Source: Prorocentrum cordatum (Eukaryota > Sar > Dinophyceae > Prorocentrales > Prorocentraceae). Taken from it: a DNA stretch of 64,000 nt. Within the stretch, counting starts at the first letter, position 1, and every line of letters starts with the position of its first letter. Below are positions 1 through 8,555 of the stretch, piece after piece. The notes below the pieces were generated by a model. It saw only the letters and a list, made by a program, of their open reading frames with translations, had not been told where the DNA came from and made no database searches. The translations under genes were made by a program, and so were the position numbers. The stretch is from contig CAUYUJ010021681.1 of assembly GCA_963575745.1 (NCBI GenBank), positions 71,336-135,335 on the forward strand, given 5' to 3'.

Positions 1-210
1 CTGTAGGCGCGGGTTCGCAGTTTCCTGTACCAGTCGTAGGTTGTAGTTTCCAGTGTTACAGTTCTGCTTCTTGCTAGTTACTGTAACTAGTTGACTTCTT
101 GCTGGTTGCTGTAACTAGTTGATTGACCGCGCGAGGGGGGGGGAGGCCCGAACAACACTTTTAGCGTCTCCTGGGCGCGTTGTCTGAATTGCTGGGGGGC
201 TCGAAATCAA

Positions 211-515
211 CACCCCTCACGCAGATCCGCGGGATCAGGGTCCAAAAACACATGGGATTTGCCACATTTCTGAAATTCGGTGCCACCCCTCACGCAGATC
301 CGCGGGGTCAGGGTCCAAAAACACAGGGGATTTGCCACATTTCTGAAATTCGGTGCCACCCCTCACGCAGATCCGCGGGGTCAGGGTCCAAAAACACATG
401 GGATTTGCCACATTTCTGAAATTCGGTGCCACCCCTCACGCAGATCCGCGGGGTCAGGGTCCAAAAACACATGGGATTTGCCACATTTCTGAAATCCGGT
501 GCCAGGTACACATGG
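211..515. repeat. 73-bp minisatellite, 4 copies
   Basis: Four head-to-tail copies of a 73-bp unit. The landmark CACCCCTCACGCAGATCC starts at 211, 284, 357 and 430, exactly 73 bp apart. Copies differ by single bases (for example CATGGG versus CAGGGG). The last copy decays after about 503. Because 73 is not a multiple of three, the overlapping open frames here are by-products. There are no unique spacers, so this is not a CRISPR array. Confidence 0.95.
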
Positions 516-1244
516 GATTTGCGTGGCCACATTTCCCTCGGCCCTTTAATCGCAAGGTGTGGTAACCAAGCCCGTAAACCATACACGTCTTACCAATCGC
601 CAGGTGTGGTAACCCCTCTTGTGATCAGTTGGTTTTGCTGATTGCGAATCGGCTTCGCATGAAGTTTCGATACTGCTTCACGACAGCGCCAAGGCCTCAT
701 GACTTAGCTCTTCCATGGCCCATTCTCCGAGAGAGGGGGCCGGCGGCAGGGGGCGAAGCCCTTACGGATATTTTTCGGGTAAAGTGCAGTCGCTCTGTTG
801 CGCGACACTTGCGGCGGCGCGTCCGAATTGGCGAGCCACGTCCTGCGCTCGCGCCATGAATCTTCTGTCAAAGGGGCATCAGCAACTCGCTGAAAACATG
901 TCCGACGGTCGACGCAACGCGATGCAACGAGACCCTGATTAGTCGAACACATGCATCGCGGGGTGAACTGGCAGGACACACAAGGCCCCCCCGCCCCACG
1001 ACCGGGCCCTGGCCCCGCATCACCACCGCTTCCTCAGGGCTCTATTGAAGCAGACCGCGGACTTTACCACATCGATGAAACGGCTTGACTGAAGAGAAGA
1101 AGCGGCTGTACTAAAGCAAAGAAGCGGCTTCACGAAAACGATAAAAAAAACGGCTTTCGTAAAGGCGCGCCGCGCGACACGTTCTGGAAATTATCATGGC
1201 GAAGGACCCAACCATATGCAGTTGTGAGTATCGCAATTGTGAGT
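516..1244. other. stretch without recognisable gene
   Basis: No coding sequence is supported on either strand. A short run at about 1080-1165 repeats the motif AAGCGGCTT several times with A-rich linkers. Nothing else stands out. Confidence 0.6.
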
Positions 1245-1318
1245 ATCTTCTTCGGTGGCGCTCCCTATGGGGCCACGAACCGCATGAGGGGTGTGCCGAA
1301 ATGTGGCGGGGTACACAA
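1245..1318. repeat. isolated copy of the 90-bp minisatellite unit
   Basis: The stretch from TTCGGTGGCGCTCCCTATGG through GTGTGCCGAAAT matches the 90-bp unit that forms the array at 2805-4145, with several substitutions. It lies about 0.7 kb beyond the 3' end of the helicase gene, outside the intron that carries the array, so the unit has spread locally at least once. Confidence 0.8.
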
Positions 1319-1667
1319 CGCAAAGGAATACGATAGATCTGATTACGAGAGAAAGAACGCGGGTGAGTCAGAGCGCGAGGGAATCTGAGTATGAATGGGT
1401 CTGCGCGCGAGCGAATATATTTGCATGAATGCGATCATGGAAACGCCTAGTGTAAGTGTATATGAATGTGAACGGTTCGAGCATGCCTGTCCGAACACAC
1501 GTGACACTGGGCGTGGCCGCCGCAGGCAGCTTCCGCGGGAACCCCGACGGCAGCGTCCGCACGTCGCGACGCCCATGTCGGCACGCCTCTTGCGAGGATC
1601 GCGCCCGCTTTCGGCTGTTCTTTTCCTTCCTCTTTGCCCGCGCACTCCAAAATCCAAAGCTGCGGGC

Positions 1668-1927
1668 GCGGCGCAGCGCGGAGTCCCCGCGACGCGCGCC
1701 GGTCGCCCCGGGCGGGGTCCCAGCGACGCGCGCGGGTCGTCCGCTGCGCGAAGCAGAGACAGCTGACTAGCTAACTGGCTGGCTGATAGCGGGCAAGTCT
1801 CTGACCTCTGGGCAGAGCGACGACGGGCGAACGAGGCGCCGGGCTCCCCGCAGCGCGGAGTTCCCGCGACGCGCGCCGGTCGCCCCGAGAGGGTCCCAGC
1901 GACGCGCGCGGGTCGTCCGCGGCGCGA
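1668..1927. repeat. 80-bp direct duplication
   Basis: Two GC-rich copies of about 78 bp (about 1671-1749 and 1851-1926) share the order CGCAGCGCGGAGT, CCCGCGACGCGCGCCGG, TCCCAGCGACGCGCGC and GGTCGTCCGC with few differences. About 100 bp separates them. No coding role is evident. Confidence 0.85.
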
Positions 1928-1987
1928 GGCCAAACGATTAGTCGGGCAGTCGAGAGAAGGCGCGGCTCGGGGGAGACGCTCCTCAGG

Positions 1988-2803
1988 TCAGGCCTCGCGG
2001 ATGAACTCGGTGAAGCCGAGCTCCCTGGCGAGGGCCGTCGCTTCCCTCCTGCGCCGCTTCGTGCGCGCCGCAAACTGCTCCAGCTGCTTCCGCAAGCCCT
2101 GCGGCGGCCCTGCCAGGAAGAACTCGATGCGCGGCGCCCGCATGAGCAGGAGGTCCTCGTGGCGCGTGGCGCGCGAGAGCAGCGCGTAGAGCTCCAGCCA
2201 CCAGTCGTCGTCCTCCTTCTTGCCGTTCCCTACCTCGTGGCGGCCGCAATCCAGGACCACGCCTGGGCGACGTCGACCGAGGGGGCAGCGCGCCGGGCAG
2301 CCGACGGCCCAGGGCGAGAGTCCACAGGACCGAGAGATGGTCTGGCCGCGGACTGCTCGCGCCCCGGAGGTCTGGCCGCCCCCGGAGCGCCGTTCCCCCG
2401 CCCCGTCGCCTTCGCGCGTGGTGCGCCCCTGGCACGCCACCGTGGTGATGACCCTGCCGTGCGAGAACGGGAAGCCCGTCCGCGTGACCTTGGAGGTGCG
2501 GAAGGTGAACGGCTCCGACGTCCGGGGCTCGATTAACACCAGCGGGCCCGCGAGGTCCCCCGTGAGGCTGTCGTCGTGGCGCTTCAGGTCGTCCACGAAG
2601 GGCGCGCTCGCGTACTTCTCCATGCGCACCCAGAACCCCAGCGGCAAGCGCTTCATGTAGATCCTCTTCTCCCCCTCTCTCTCGGCTCTCTCGACGTCGT
2701 CCCGATCTCGAGGGTCCACGACGATGTGCACGATCTGCCCCTCGGCATCCTTGACGAGGCCGTTCTTGAGGTCGAGCGCTTCCAGGAGCCGGATCCGCAT
2801 GCC
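1988..2803 (-). CDS. PIF1/SF1-like helicase, C-terminal exons (partial)
   Basis: These are the last two exons of a helicase of the PIF1-like superfamily 1 type, read on the minus strand: 2803-2410 and 2262-1988, with stop TGA at 1990-1988. The upstream exon encodes GMRIRLLEALDLKNG, resembling the start of the post-core region in PIF1-like proteins, and ends in GRVITTVACQGRTTRE. After the intron the protein continues VVLDCGRHE, then DDDWWLELYALLSRATRHED, which resembles the conserved motif near the C-terminus (YVALSRA type). The tail is rich in Arg and Lys. The reading frame is intact and codon use is GC-rich. The Walker A and B exons should lie upstream (beyond 4150) but I do not see them, so the gene may be truncated or interrupted by a very long intron. 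It could be a host gene or the helicase of an old mobile element. ATP-driven DNA unwinding is expected from the family only. Confidence 0.7.
   Translation of the reverse strand, partial: GMRIRLLEALDLKNGLVKDAEGQIVHIVVDPRDRDDVERAEREGEKRIYMKRLPLGFWVRMEKYASAPFVDDLKRHDDSLTGDLAGPLVLIEPRTSEPFTFRTSKVTRTGFPFSHGRVITTVACQGRTTREGDGAGERRSGGGQTSGARAVRGQTISRSCGLSPWAVGCPARCPLGRRRPGVVLDCGRHEVGNGKKEDDDWWLELYALLSRATRHEDLLLMRAPRIEFFLAGPPQGLRKQLEQFAARTKRRRREATALARELGFTEFIREA
2263..2409 (-). other. predicted GC-AG intron, 147 bp, in frame
   Basis: On the minus strand the exon ends CGCGAAG and the next bases are GCGACGGGG; the intron ends GCCCAG and the exon resumes GCGTGGTC. Both borders read AG|GC. Removing 147 bp joins RTTRE to GVVLDCGRHE, which restores the expected helicase motif order. 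The 49 removed codons (Arg/Gly/Ser-rich) have no counterpart that I know in the family. Because 147 is a multiple of three, the frame stays open even if the intron is retained. GC donors with a repeated AG|G border are typical of dinoflagellate introns. Confidence 0.7.
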
Positions 2804-4148
2804 CTTCGGTGGAGCCGAATTGGGTGTGCGGGGTGTGCCGAATTGGGTGTGCGTGACGCATGCGGGCGGCAGCACTGGGGCCTTCGGTGGAGCTCCCTAT
2901 GGGGCCATGAATCGTGTGAGGGGTGTGCCGAATTGGGTGTGCGTGACGCATGCGGGCGGCAGCACTGGGGCCTTCAGTGGATCTCCCTATGGGGCCACGA
3001 AACGTGTGAGGGGTGTGCCGAATTAGGTGTGCGTGACGCATGCGGGCGGCAGCACTGGGGCCTTCGGTGGAGCTCCCTATGGGAAACGTGTGAGGGTGTG
3101 CCGAACCCATGCGGGCGGCAGCACTGAGGCCTTCGGTGGAGCTGGGGCCACGAAGCGTGTGCCGAATTAGGTGTGCTTGACGCATGCGGGCGGCAGCACT
3201 GGGGCCTTCGGTGGAGCTCCCTATGGGGCCACGAAACGTGTGAGGGGTGTGCCGAATGGGTGTGGGGACGCATGCGGGCGGCAGCACTGGGGCCTTCGGT
3301 GGAGCTCCCTATGGGGCCACGAAACGTGTGAGGGGTGTGCCGAATTGGGTGTGCGTGACGCATGCGGGCGGCAGCACTGGGGCCTTCGGTGGAGCTCCCT
3401 ATGGGGCCACGAAACGTGTGAGGGGTGTGCCGAATTGGTGTGCGTGACGCATGCGGGCGGCAGCACTGGGGCCTTCGGTGGAGCTCCCTATGGGGCCACG
3501 AAACGTGTGAGGGTGTGCCGAATTGGGTGTGGACGCATGGGGGGCGGCAGCACTGGGGCCTAGCTCCCTATGGGGCCACGAAACGTGTGAGGGTGTGCCG
3601 AATTGGGTGTGGGGGACGCATGCGGGCGGCAGCACTGGGGCCTTCGGTGGAGCTCCCTATGGGGCCACGAAACGTGTGAGGGGTGTGCCGAATTGGGTGT
3701 GCGGGACGCATGCGGGCGGCAGCACTGGGGCCTTCGGTGGAGCTCCCTATGGGGCCACGAAACGTGTGAGGGGTGTGCCGAATTGGGTGTGGGGGACGCA
3801 TGCGGGCGGCAGCACTGGGGCCTTCGGTGGAGCTCCCTATGGGGCCACGAAACGTGTGAGGGGTGTGCCGAATTGGGTGTGGGGGACGCATGCGGGCGGC
3901 AGCACTGGGGCCTTCGGTGGAGCTCCCTATGGGGCCACGAAACGTGTGAGGGGTGTGCCGAATTGGGTGTGGGGGACGCATGCGGGCGGCAGCACTGGGG
4001 CCTTCGGTGGAGCTCCCTATGGGGCCACGAAGCGTGTGAGGGGTGTGCCGAATTGGGTGTGCGTGACGCGTGCGGGCGGCAGCACTGGGGCCTTCGGTGG
4101 AACTCCCTATGGGGCCACGAAACGTGTGAGGCGTGCGCCGAATTGTGT
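2804..4148 (-). repeat. 90-bp minisatellite filling an intron and ending at its 3' splice site
   Basis: About 15 tandem copies of a 90-bp unit containing GGCCTTCGGTGGAGCTCCC, GGGGCCACGAAACGTGTGAG, TGTGCCGAATTGGGTGTG and CATGCGGGCGGCAGCACTG. The unit anchors at 3641 and 3731 are exactly 90 bp apart. Copies between about 3060 and 3600 carry small deletions, while those from 3600 to 4100 are nearly identical. On the minus strand the helicase exon begins right after CCACCGAAG at 2804, and that sequence is the end of a repeat unit, so the repeat supplies the probable acceptor AG. Confidence 0.9.
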
Positions 4149-4224
<76 letters not shown>

Positions 4225-4375
4225 ATGATGACGTCGATGATGTCGATGATGATCATGGTGATGGCGGTGGCGATGATGGTGATGATGATGCTGACGACGA
4301 TGATGATGATGATGGTGATGATGATGGAAGGGGGGAGGAGGCAGCGGGAGGAAGGAAGGAAGGAAGGAAGGAGAT
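4146..4375. repeat. GAT/GGT microsatellite followed by GGAA repeats
   Basis: A run of GATGAC, GATGAT and GGTGGT triplets (4146-4330) grades into GGAGGAGG and GGAA repeats (to about 4372). It produces long artificial Asp/Met open frames. It directly abuts the 90-bp minisatellite. Confidence 0.95.
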
Positions 4376-4523
4376 CGCGGGGCACCGTCTCTTCAAAACG
4401 AGGACCCAACACCACAGGATGGTTGGGAAAAAGAAACGACCTTGACAAAAACGAAGAGAGAGCTTTACGGAGGAACGGCTGGGGTTGAACTGCGGACAGA
4501 AATTTCGTTCCTCCCGCAAAATT

Positions 4524-4693
4524 CGGGGATGGACAGACCCCCCTTTAGTCAAACGTGGCTTAGTGAAAACGACCTGAGGCCCAAACCTGGCGGGCGCACG
4601 CCTGGAAAATAACGGCCACGGCGCCCTCTCGAGAACCGAAAACGGACAATTCACTAATCGGCGTGTCACTGTTGAGGGTTCTGTCCACCCCCG
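4524..4693. mobile_element. MITE family A, copy 1 (170 bp)
   Basis: A 170-bp non-coding element. Its left end CGGGGATGGACAGA is inverted at the right end as TCTGTCCACCCCCG. It is flanked by a near-perfect 7-bp direct repeat, CAAAATT on the left and CAAAATC on the right, as expected for a target-site duplication. A second copy of identical length lies at 7319-7488 and matches along its whole length with few substitutions. There is no transposase; the size, terminal inverted repeats and flanking duplication are those of a miniature inverted-repeat transposable element. Confidence 0.88.
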
Positions 4694-5908
4694 CAAAATC
4701 TGGCCCAGGACTCCAGGCGAGGGCGGGGCGCAAATTGGCCCGTGGGTCCAGGCCCCGCCGCCGCCGCCGCCGCGATGTTCGTCGTCGCCGCCGTCGCCGT
4801 TGCCGCCGTCGTCGTCGCCGTCGGCGCAGGCGCCGTCGTCGTCGCCGTCGCCGTCGCCGCCGCGACGCCCGCGCATTCACGTTATTGCCAGCGTCGGGTC
4901 GCGCGCGACCGCGCGCGCCACTGCGCTCGCATTTCCGCTCGTCCGACGTGGGCCCAGGCGGACATCATGTTTTCTGTGTGCTCACAACCCGTTTAGAGCA
5001 ATAGTGGGGAAAAAACCACGAAGAGGGCGAGAGGAACAGCCACGGAATCGCGCGAGGAGCAGAGGGCCCCTCCTGAACCCAAGGCGGTCTTTATTTGTGC
5101 CACGGCCTTGGCTGTTGGATGCCGCTGGGGCACCCGAACTGGTTGGGACCCCAGAACATCGGTCACGAGGCGGGATGACGCCAAGTCCGCTCAGAATCTC
5201 TTCCCGGACTCTCCGATTAGACGAGCGCGTTCCACTGCTCGCAGAGTCACTACTCGCAAATGGCCGGGATCCCCCGCGGGGGATCTACAACAAATTACCT
5301 GAAAGCAGACACGTGTTTTTCGGACGTTTGCGAGTAGGCACTTTGCGAGTAGTGGACCGCGCTCGGCGACCTATGGTCCCACCTCCTTCGCCCCCGAGCC
5401 GTCTCTGCCGGCTCCGGGGCCTGGGAACAGCCCCCGGGCGGCCGAGAAGGGCCAGAGCCTCCCCGAGCCCAGCACCTCCCAGCTGGTCCTTCCGATCTCG
5501 GGGGCGGCCAAGAGGGGGGCGCCCAAGGGGGGGGGGTGGAGGCGCAACTCGTGGCCGGCGGCACGTGCGCGGCCCAGGGGGGTGCCGGGAACGTAATGAG
5601 ATAAGGAGAGGCGCCATGACATCTGGGGAGATAGCATGGCACACGCCATGGTATCCGTCCCCCCCTTGTCATCACTCCTTCTTGTCGGGCAGACGGAAGA
5701 CTCGGGTACGGGGGACTCGGGTTGGCCTGACGGGGCCATCATAAAAATGACGAGACCCAATCTGAAATTTGACGCGGGCTCCCGCTGCAGACCTCCCACG
5801 AAAACTGGACCGTCAAAATCCGGGGCGCGATCGCCACAAAACGCCGGCAAACCCGAGTTCCGGCTTACTCGAGTCTTACGTTGCCCCGATCTTGGCCGCC
5901 CCCGATGA
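4694..5908. other. stretch without supported gene; GCC/GTC triplet tract at its start
   Basis: From about 4755 to 4870 there is a CCG/CGT trinucleotide tract that gives Arg-rich or Ala-rich frames. The remainder (to 5908) is GC-rich and has open frames on both strands, but none shows a family motif that I can name. Confidence 0.6.
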
Positions 5909-6128
5909 TGAGCGAGTTCTTTTTCGGCGTTTCGACATTGGGCGGAAAGGCGGGGGACGGGGAGGGGTCTGACTCCGGACCTCTGTTTAATGCGAGTGTT
6001 TGTAGCAGTGCGTCCTGTCGGGGAGACCCCACCTGCGCTCGAAGCGGGCGCCAAAAACAGCCAAGAACTACTCCACGCGCAAGGGCCCGCGCCGATCGGC
6101 AGAACAATGAATAAGAGAACAATAACAT
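5909..6128. repeat. dispersed repeat E, copy 1 (about 220 bp)
   Basis: This stretch aligns over its length with 41958-42196. Shared blocks in the same order are TTTCGACATTGGGCGGAA, GACTCCGGACCTCTG, GCAGTGCGTCCT, CAAAAACAGCCAA, GCCCGCGCCGATCGGC and GAATAAGA. Divergence is roughly 20-25 percent with small indels. On the minus strand both copies can be read as similar peptides containing PPNVETPKKN or PPDVETPNEKN, but neither has an identifiable start or domain. Confidence 0.85.
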
Positions 6129-6137
6129 TAGAGGCCT

Positions 6138-6279
6138 CCTAGATGGGGTCGGAGGATCGCAACGCATTGCCAACACATCTGCGATGCATCGCTCATCGGG
6201 CTCCGCGTCGAGCCGCATCGGCGATACATCGGCGATGCGGCGCGATCCTTCGACCCCATCCACTCCGACCCCATCTAGG
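6138..6279. mobile_element. 142-bp hairpin element with perfect 16-bp inverted ends
   Basis: The left arm 6138-6153 (CCTAGATGGGGTCGGA) is the exact reverse complement of 6264-6279. The arms continue inward with mismatches (GGATCGC on the left, GCGATCC on the right). The interior consists of GCATCGGCGATG-like short palindromes. A relative lies at 28470-28680. It could be a MITE or the source of a structured RNA; nothing coding is visible. Confidence 0.8.
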
Positions 6280-6290
6280 ATGAAGGGGCA

Positions 6291-6443
6291 CTGGAACACA
6301 CAAAGAAATAGACACAACTAGCAGGATTCCCTATATTTCCCCGTATTCTCTGGGTTTTCGTCTTCCCCCTCACTTCCAATATTTCCTCATATTTTCCTGG
6401 GAGTCGACGATTCTTTGCGTCTGTGTGTTTCTTCCCCTCCTGC
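6291..6443 (-). mobile_element. CATATTTT element, copy 1
   Basis: One of three copies (see 11601-11743 and the split copy 15298-15392 plus 16520-16587) of an AT-rich element of about 150 bp. Shared blocks are ACACACAAA, CCCATATTTT (twice), CTGGGTTTTCGTCTTCCC, GTCGACGATT, TGTGTCTGTGTGTTTC and CCCCTCCTG. All copies have the same orientation. Read on the minus strand, it begins near GCAGGAGGGG and ends TTTGTGTGTTCCAG, which looks like a 3' splice acceptor. In this copy it lies about 30 bp downstream of the ETF-beta exon, inside the presumed intron. Confidence 0.8.
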
Positions 6444-6473
6444 TAGGAGGCGGGCTACAGTCAGCCGGGGCGC

Positions 6474-6521
6474 CTTCACGGCGTAGTCCACCACGCGCTT
6501 CACGGCCACGAGCGCGCGCAT
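6474..6521 (-). CDS. electron transfer flavoprotein beta subunit, first coding exon
   Basis: The minus strand encodes MRALVAVKRVVDYAVK (ATG at 6521-6519), closely matching the highly conserved N-terminus of ETF-beta (LVAVKRVIDYAVK in animals). ETF-beta pairs with ETF-alpha in the mitochondrial matrix and passes electrons from acyl-CoA dehydrogenases to ETF-ubiquinone oxidoreductase. The match stops exactly at AAG|GC, a GC splice donor like the one in the helicase gene. The expected continuation (IRV..DG.GV) is not found downstream, so exon 2 lies beyond a repeat-filled intron, outside the window, or is lost. Upstream in-frame codons (PRAAAAGA) could be part of a longer N-terminus. The in-frame ATG at 6653 lies upstream of the MITE-B end and is an unlikely start. 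The exon could also be a stray duplicate. Confidence 0.6.
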
Positions 6522-6619
6522 CGCGCCCGCGGCCGCGGCCCGCGGGGTGCGCCGCTGGGCGATGGGTGGGGGGGGGCGGCGCCGCTGCCAAAGAGGCTGT
6601 CCGAGAGGCCTGATGTGAA

Positions 6620-6772
6620 GTCGGGCATGTCCCTCTACAGGAGGAATAGCCAAGAATAGCAGGAAGATAATATGGGGACGATTTCCCGACTCTGTTTTTG
6701 ACTATTTCTTAATCTTGTTTGACTGTGTTCTATTCTTCGTCCAGAATCCGCCTGCAGGAGGACATGCCCGAC
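6620..6772. mobile_element. MITE family B, copy 1 (153 bp)
   Basis: The left end GTCGGGCATGTCCCTCTACA and the right end (ending ACATGCCCGAC) are inverted repeats matching at 22 of 26 positions. The interior is AT-rich and stands out from the GC-rich surroundings. Two more copies with the same ends and nearly identical length lie at 7673-7824 and 62481-62633. There is no coding capacity. It sits about 100 bp upstream of the ETF-beta start codon. Confidence 0.88.
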
Positions 6773-6835
6773 CTAAGCCTGAGGAGTGCGCGCGCAGCCT
6801 GGCAGCGGTGAGGCAACTCCTGGGATGCGAGCCAC

Positions 6836-6972
6836 AAGAGTATACACCACCACCACCACCACCACCAGTACCCCTTCCTCCTCCACCCTCCTTGTCCCCT
6901 CCTCTCCCCTGGGAGAAGGAGGGTGTGAGGGAGGTGGTGGTGGTGGTGGTGGTTGTGGTGGTGTATACTGTT
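6836..6972. repeat. ACC/GGT hairpin with GTATAC ends
   Basis: A run of GTATACACCACCACC at the left is mirrored by GGTGGTGTATAC at the right, around a C-rich then G-rich centre (CCCTCCTCTCCCC, GGGAGAAGGAGGG). The whole can fold into a long imperfect hairpin. Confidence 0.75.
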
Positions 6973-7042
6973 GGGCCCCGAGGCCTTCGCGGAAACGATT
7001 GAGGCCTAGTGGGCCTGGTTCAGGTGAGCGACAAGAGCAAAG

Positions 7043-7212
7043 GGATCTTACGCAGGATGTCGTAGCGACCTCGCGCGGTGGCTTATGCGGGCCGCCGACG
7101 AGGCGCGCTGTTTGGGAACGATGGCGCTGACGCGCGGCCCTACGCGGGAAGGCTACGCACAAATGTCCGTAAAGACGACCCCGCTTTCTTACGTCGCTCA
7201 GGTGCTATGCAG
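7043..7212. repeat. dispersed repeat G, copy 1 (about 170 bp)
   Basis: Shares ordered blocks with 18227-18393: GGATCTTACGC, GTCGTAGCGACC, CGGTGGCTTA, GCGGGCCGCC and GACCCCGCTTTCTTACGTCG (with substitutions). Both copies have the same orientation. No gene is recognised in it. Confidence 0.8.
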
Positions 7213-7318
7213 GCAATCTCGCCCACCTTAGCGCACACTGATACGGATTCGTCTGGTTCAGCGGCTTTCGGAAGGCTTGTGCCAGATTAGGCATGTGTTC
7301 GACGACGGCTGTACCAAT

Positions 7319-7488
7319 CGGGGATGGACAGACCTCCCTTTAGTAAAACGTGGTTTAGTGAAAACGACCTGAGGCCCAAACCTGGCGGGCGCAAGCCTGG
7401 AAAATAACGGCCACGGCGCCCTCTCGAGAACCGAAAACGGACAATTCACTGATCGACGTGTCACTGTTGGGGGTTCTGTCCACCCCCG
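7319..7488. mobile_element. MITE family A, copy 2 (170 bp)
   Basis: Second copy of the 170-bp element at 4524-4693, with the same terminal inverted repeats (CGGGGATGGACAGA and its inverse). It is flanked by TACCAAT on the left and AACCAAT on the right, a different 7-bp target with one mismatch. The two copies differ at few positions, so transposition was comparatively recent. Confidence 0.9.
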
Positions 7489-7672
7489 AACCAATAGGAG
7501 CTAGACACTGACCCCCCACGTCACGATGTTTTCGCAATGCGGACCCTCACACGTCTCGTCCCATTCTCCAGGACCGGCGTCCCATCCCGAGTCGAATGTT
7601 AGACGGCACCCGGGCAAAGCAAGGGTTCCCCGAAGGCCGACAATGGCCCAAAAACCTCGCGCCCAGGGGTAG

Positions 7673-7824
7673 GTCGGGCGTGTCCCCCTACAGGCAGATT
7701 TGCAAGGGATATAAAAAGTATAAAAATACCCTACAGTAGACGAAAACAATACAGAACAATCATCCCCATATGATTTGTGCTGCTATATGTTTGGATCTTC
7801 CTCCTGTAGAAAGACATGCCCGAC
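7673..7824. mobile_element. MITE family B, copy 2 (152 bp)
   Basis: Ends GTCGGGCGTGTCCCCCTACA and its inverse (ending AGACATGCCCGAC) match at 20 of 26 positions. The interior is AT-rich (ATATAAAAAGTATAAAAATA). Interiors differ strongly between copies while the ends are conserved. Confidence 0.88.
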
Positions 7825-8147
7825 TGAACCTTGCGTCGCGACTTGTGCAGGCGCGAGCATATTTGGGGAGGGAGCCCGGGTTGGGAGGCCTGTCCTGGAG
7901 GCTGTCCGGCGGATTGCGCCTGTCTCTGGGCGGGGGCCGTCCTCCGAACCGATTTCCCGCCGCCTCCATGCGGAGGAGGCCCTCGGCCATGCATGTTCCG
8001 ACGCCCTGGCCAGCTGATGGGCGATCGGCCCAGTGGCAGTCGAGGGCCCCATCCCCCACGCCGTCTGGAAACGCCTCCAGAAGGTGGGCGGAGTGGCGTG
8101 CGGGATCCTCGACGGATTCGCGCCCAAGTGCGGGCAGGGAGAGGTAT

Positions 8148-8524
8148 CGCACACACGCACACACACATCATATAGACACACATACACTCATACACACACG
8201 CAAACGCACACACACAAGCACACACACACACACGCACACGCGCACACGCACACACACACACGCACACGCACACGCACACACACGCACACACACGCACACA
8301 CACGCACACACACAAACACACGCAAACACACACACACACACGCACGCACGCACGCACGCACGCACGCGCACGCGCACGCGCACGCGCACGCGCACGCGCA
8401 CGCGCACGCGCACGCGCACGCGCACGCGCACGCGCGCAAGCGCGCACGCGCGCACGCGCGCACGCGCGCACGCGCGCGCACGCGCGCACGCGCGCACGCG
8501 CGCACGCGCGCACACGCGCACACG

Positions 8525-8555
<31 letters not shown>

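Noticed and set aside
211-515. CRISPR-like array
   Set aside because: Repeats are contiguous 73-bp units without unique spacers, and the genome is eukaryotic.
1983-3287. A 434-codon minus-strand frame overlapping the helicase
   Set aside because: Its 5' part is minisatellite and its 3' part is the helicase exon read in the wrong frame. The helicase frame has the recognisable motifs.
3523-4488. A frame of about 320 codons with Met or Asp runs
   Set aside because: It is the 90-bp minisatellite followed by a GAT microsatellite; open because of repeat composition.
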